Assembly: GCA_002503055.1 (NCBI GenBank) | Contig: DAQX01000020.1 | Location: forward strand, 1-15,919 | DNA: 15,919 nt | Direction of reading: 5' to 3' | DNA from: Euryarchaeota archaeon UBA86 | GTDB lineage: Archaea; Thermoplasmatota; Poseidoniia; Poseidoniales; Thalassarchaeaceae | In this document: positions 14,912-15,919 of the stretch, piece by piece | Layout: every line of letters starts with the position of its first letter | Numbering within the stretch: the first letter of the stretch is position 1 | Position numbers and translations under genes: made by a program | The notes under the pieces: generated by a model | The model's database searches: none | What the model was told of the DNA's origin: nothing | The model's input: the letters and a program-made list of their open reading frames with translations, nothing else

Positions 14912-15856
14912 GTGCAGACTCAGTTCCTCGTCGACGAGGCGGTCGACGCTCTGCAGTCTCAGATTGATGATACTGCGATAATCGCCTGCTCTGGCGGAAT
15001 AGACAGCACGGTTGCAGCAGTTCTAGCTCACCGTGCAGTTGGCAGCATGCTGCATTGCGTCTATGTCGATACAGGATTGATGCGGTTGAATGAATCAGAG
15101 GAAGTCACGGAAATGTTCGCAGATTTGGGAATCAAGCTCAAGGTCGTAGATGCTTCTGAGAGATTCTTCAGTCACCTCTCGGGCGTAACTGATCCGGAGG
15201 AGAAGCGCAAGGTCATCGGAGAGCAATTCATCCGAGTCTTCGAAGAAGAGCAAGATGGTTGCGGAGCAAAATTCCTCGTTCAGGGAACTATTGCTCCTGA
15301 CTGGATAGAGTCAGGAGGTGGCGAAAGAGATGTCATCAAGTCGCATCACAATGTAGGGGGTCTACCCGAAGATATCGATTTGGAAATTGTCGAACCTCTA
15401 AGAGAATTCTACAAGGATGAAGTCAGAGCTATTGCAAGAGAACTCAACATACCCTCTAGCGAGCGACAGCCGTTCCCAGGGCCGGGCTTGGCGGTCAGGG
15501 TTCTGGGCGAGTTAACACCTGAAAGAGTAGAGTCTTGCCGACAGGCCTGTCATATCGTCGAGACTCACCTTGAGGACGCAGCCGAGAGAGGAGAATGCGA
15601 TCTACCGTGGCAGTATTTCGCAGCACTACTTCCGGTACGTAGTGTCGGTGTCCACGGAGATGTAAGGGTCCATGGGGAGACCGTAGTGGTCAGGGCAGTG
15701 ACTAGCCTAGATGGGATGAGCGCAAGATACTCTGAGATACCTCACGAAATTCTAGCAAAAATCAGTACCGAGATTACTAATTCATTGAAGGGGCAAGTAA
15801 ATCGTGTGGTGTACGATATTACACACAAACCACCAGGCACAATTGAATGGGAGTAA
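14912..15856 (+). CDS. guaAb: GMP synthase subunit B (ATP-pyrophosphatase, glutamine-dependent)
   Basis: This 314-residue protein activates XMP with ATP and aminates it to GMP with ammonia from the glutaminase subunit. It has the PP-loop SGGIDST (27-33), VYVDTGLMR (50-58), VQGTIAPDWIES, KSHHNVGGLP, the RQPFPGPGLAVRVLGE block and the family C-terminus DITHKPPGTIEWE, so it is complete. In bacteria this domain is fused behind a glutamine amidotransferase; here, as in many archaea, it stands alone, and the partner subunit (guaAa) is not in the window. GTG start with GGGAG upstream. It forms a two-gene purine unit with purE and is followed by a tRNA gene. Confidence 0.96.
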   Translation: MQTQFLVDEAVDALQSQIDDTAIIACSGGIDSTVAAVLAHRAVGSMLHCVYVDTGLMRLNESEEVTEMFADLGIKLKVVDASERFFSHLSGVTDPEEKRKVIGEQFIRVFEEEQDGCGAKFLVQGTIAPDWIESGGGERDVIKSHHNVGGLPEDIDLEIVEPLREFYKDEVRAIARELNIPSSERQPFPGPGLAVRVLGELTPERVESCRQACHIVETHLEDAAERGECDLPWQYFAALLPVRSVGVHGDVRVHGETVVVRAVTSLDGMSARYSEIPHEILAKISTEITNSLKGQVNRVVYDITHKPPGTIEWE

Positions 15857-15896
15857 TCCGATTCTTTGATGAAGGGTGGAGCCTGCCGCGAGTCAG

Positions 15897-15919
15897 GCCG
15901 ACATAGCTTAGTTGGTGGA
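15897..15919 (+). tRNA. tRNA gene, 5' part only, cut by the right edge
   Basis: The last 23 bases fit the start of a tRNA: a 7-base acceptor strand GCCGACA (15897-15903), the linker TA, then GCTTAGTTGGTGGA, which matches the D-arm with the A14, G18-G19 loop and half of the stem. The anticodon lies outside the window, so the amino acid cannot be named. Confidence 0.72.

Noticed and set aside
1..15919. CRISPR arrays, insertion sequences, integrases, toxin-antitoxin or defence genes
   Set aside because: No regular direct repeats, terminal inverted repeats or recognisable genes of these kinds were seen on either strand.

Overview
This window looks like chromosomal DNA from an uncultivated marine archaeon, most likely Marine Group II (Candidatus Poseidoniales) or a close relative. 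Points for an archaeon: an archaeal transcription factor B (TFB), a stand-alone GMP synthase ATP-pyrophosphatase subunit, TATA-like boxes about 25-35 bases before several start codons, Shine-Dalgarno motifs mainly on downstream operon genes, and GTG/TTG starts. The exact group is an inference from gene content. No mobile element, CRISPR array or phage gene is visible.

Layout, left to right. At 1-1349 (minus) is the N-terminal part of a secreted multi-domain surface protein that runs off the left edge. It is divergent from a lipoprotein CocE/S15-family serine hydrolase (1444-3228), and the two share a short intergenic region with a perfect inverted repeat. This left part is visibly more AT-rich than the rest. 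Converging on it from the right is a minus-strand run: TFB (5100-6113, ORF open to 6176), a previously easy-to-miss 55-residue membrane protein (4898-5065) and a sodium:solute symporter (3239-4858). The tiny protein is probably an accessory subunit of the symporter.

From 6257 to 13532 lies a glycine cleavage locus: gcvT, then a large cysteine-free protein with two EF-hands and a C-type lectin domain (7465-9711), then on the opposite strand a degenerate short-chain dehydrogenase-like protein (9705-10550), then gcvPA and gcvPB, which overlap at TTGA. Together GcvT and the two GcvP halves make most of the glycine cleavage/synthase system (glycine plus tetrahydrofolate to methylene-THF, CO2 and ammonia). 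GcvH and the lipoamide dehydrogenase are not in this window.

The right end carries a four-helix membrane protein of unknown function (13568-14386), purE (14434-14907) and guaAb (14912-15856), the last two forming a tight purine-synthesis pair. The one-carbon units made by the Gcv system feed purine synthesis, so the neighbourhood is metabolically coherent. The window ends inside what appears to be the 5' part of a tRNA gene.

The most interesting items are the 55-residue symporter partner, the EF-hand/lectin protein with no signal peptide, the SDR-like protein that lost both its glycine motif and its YxxxK pair, and three places where the longest ORF probably gives the wrong start.
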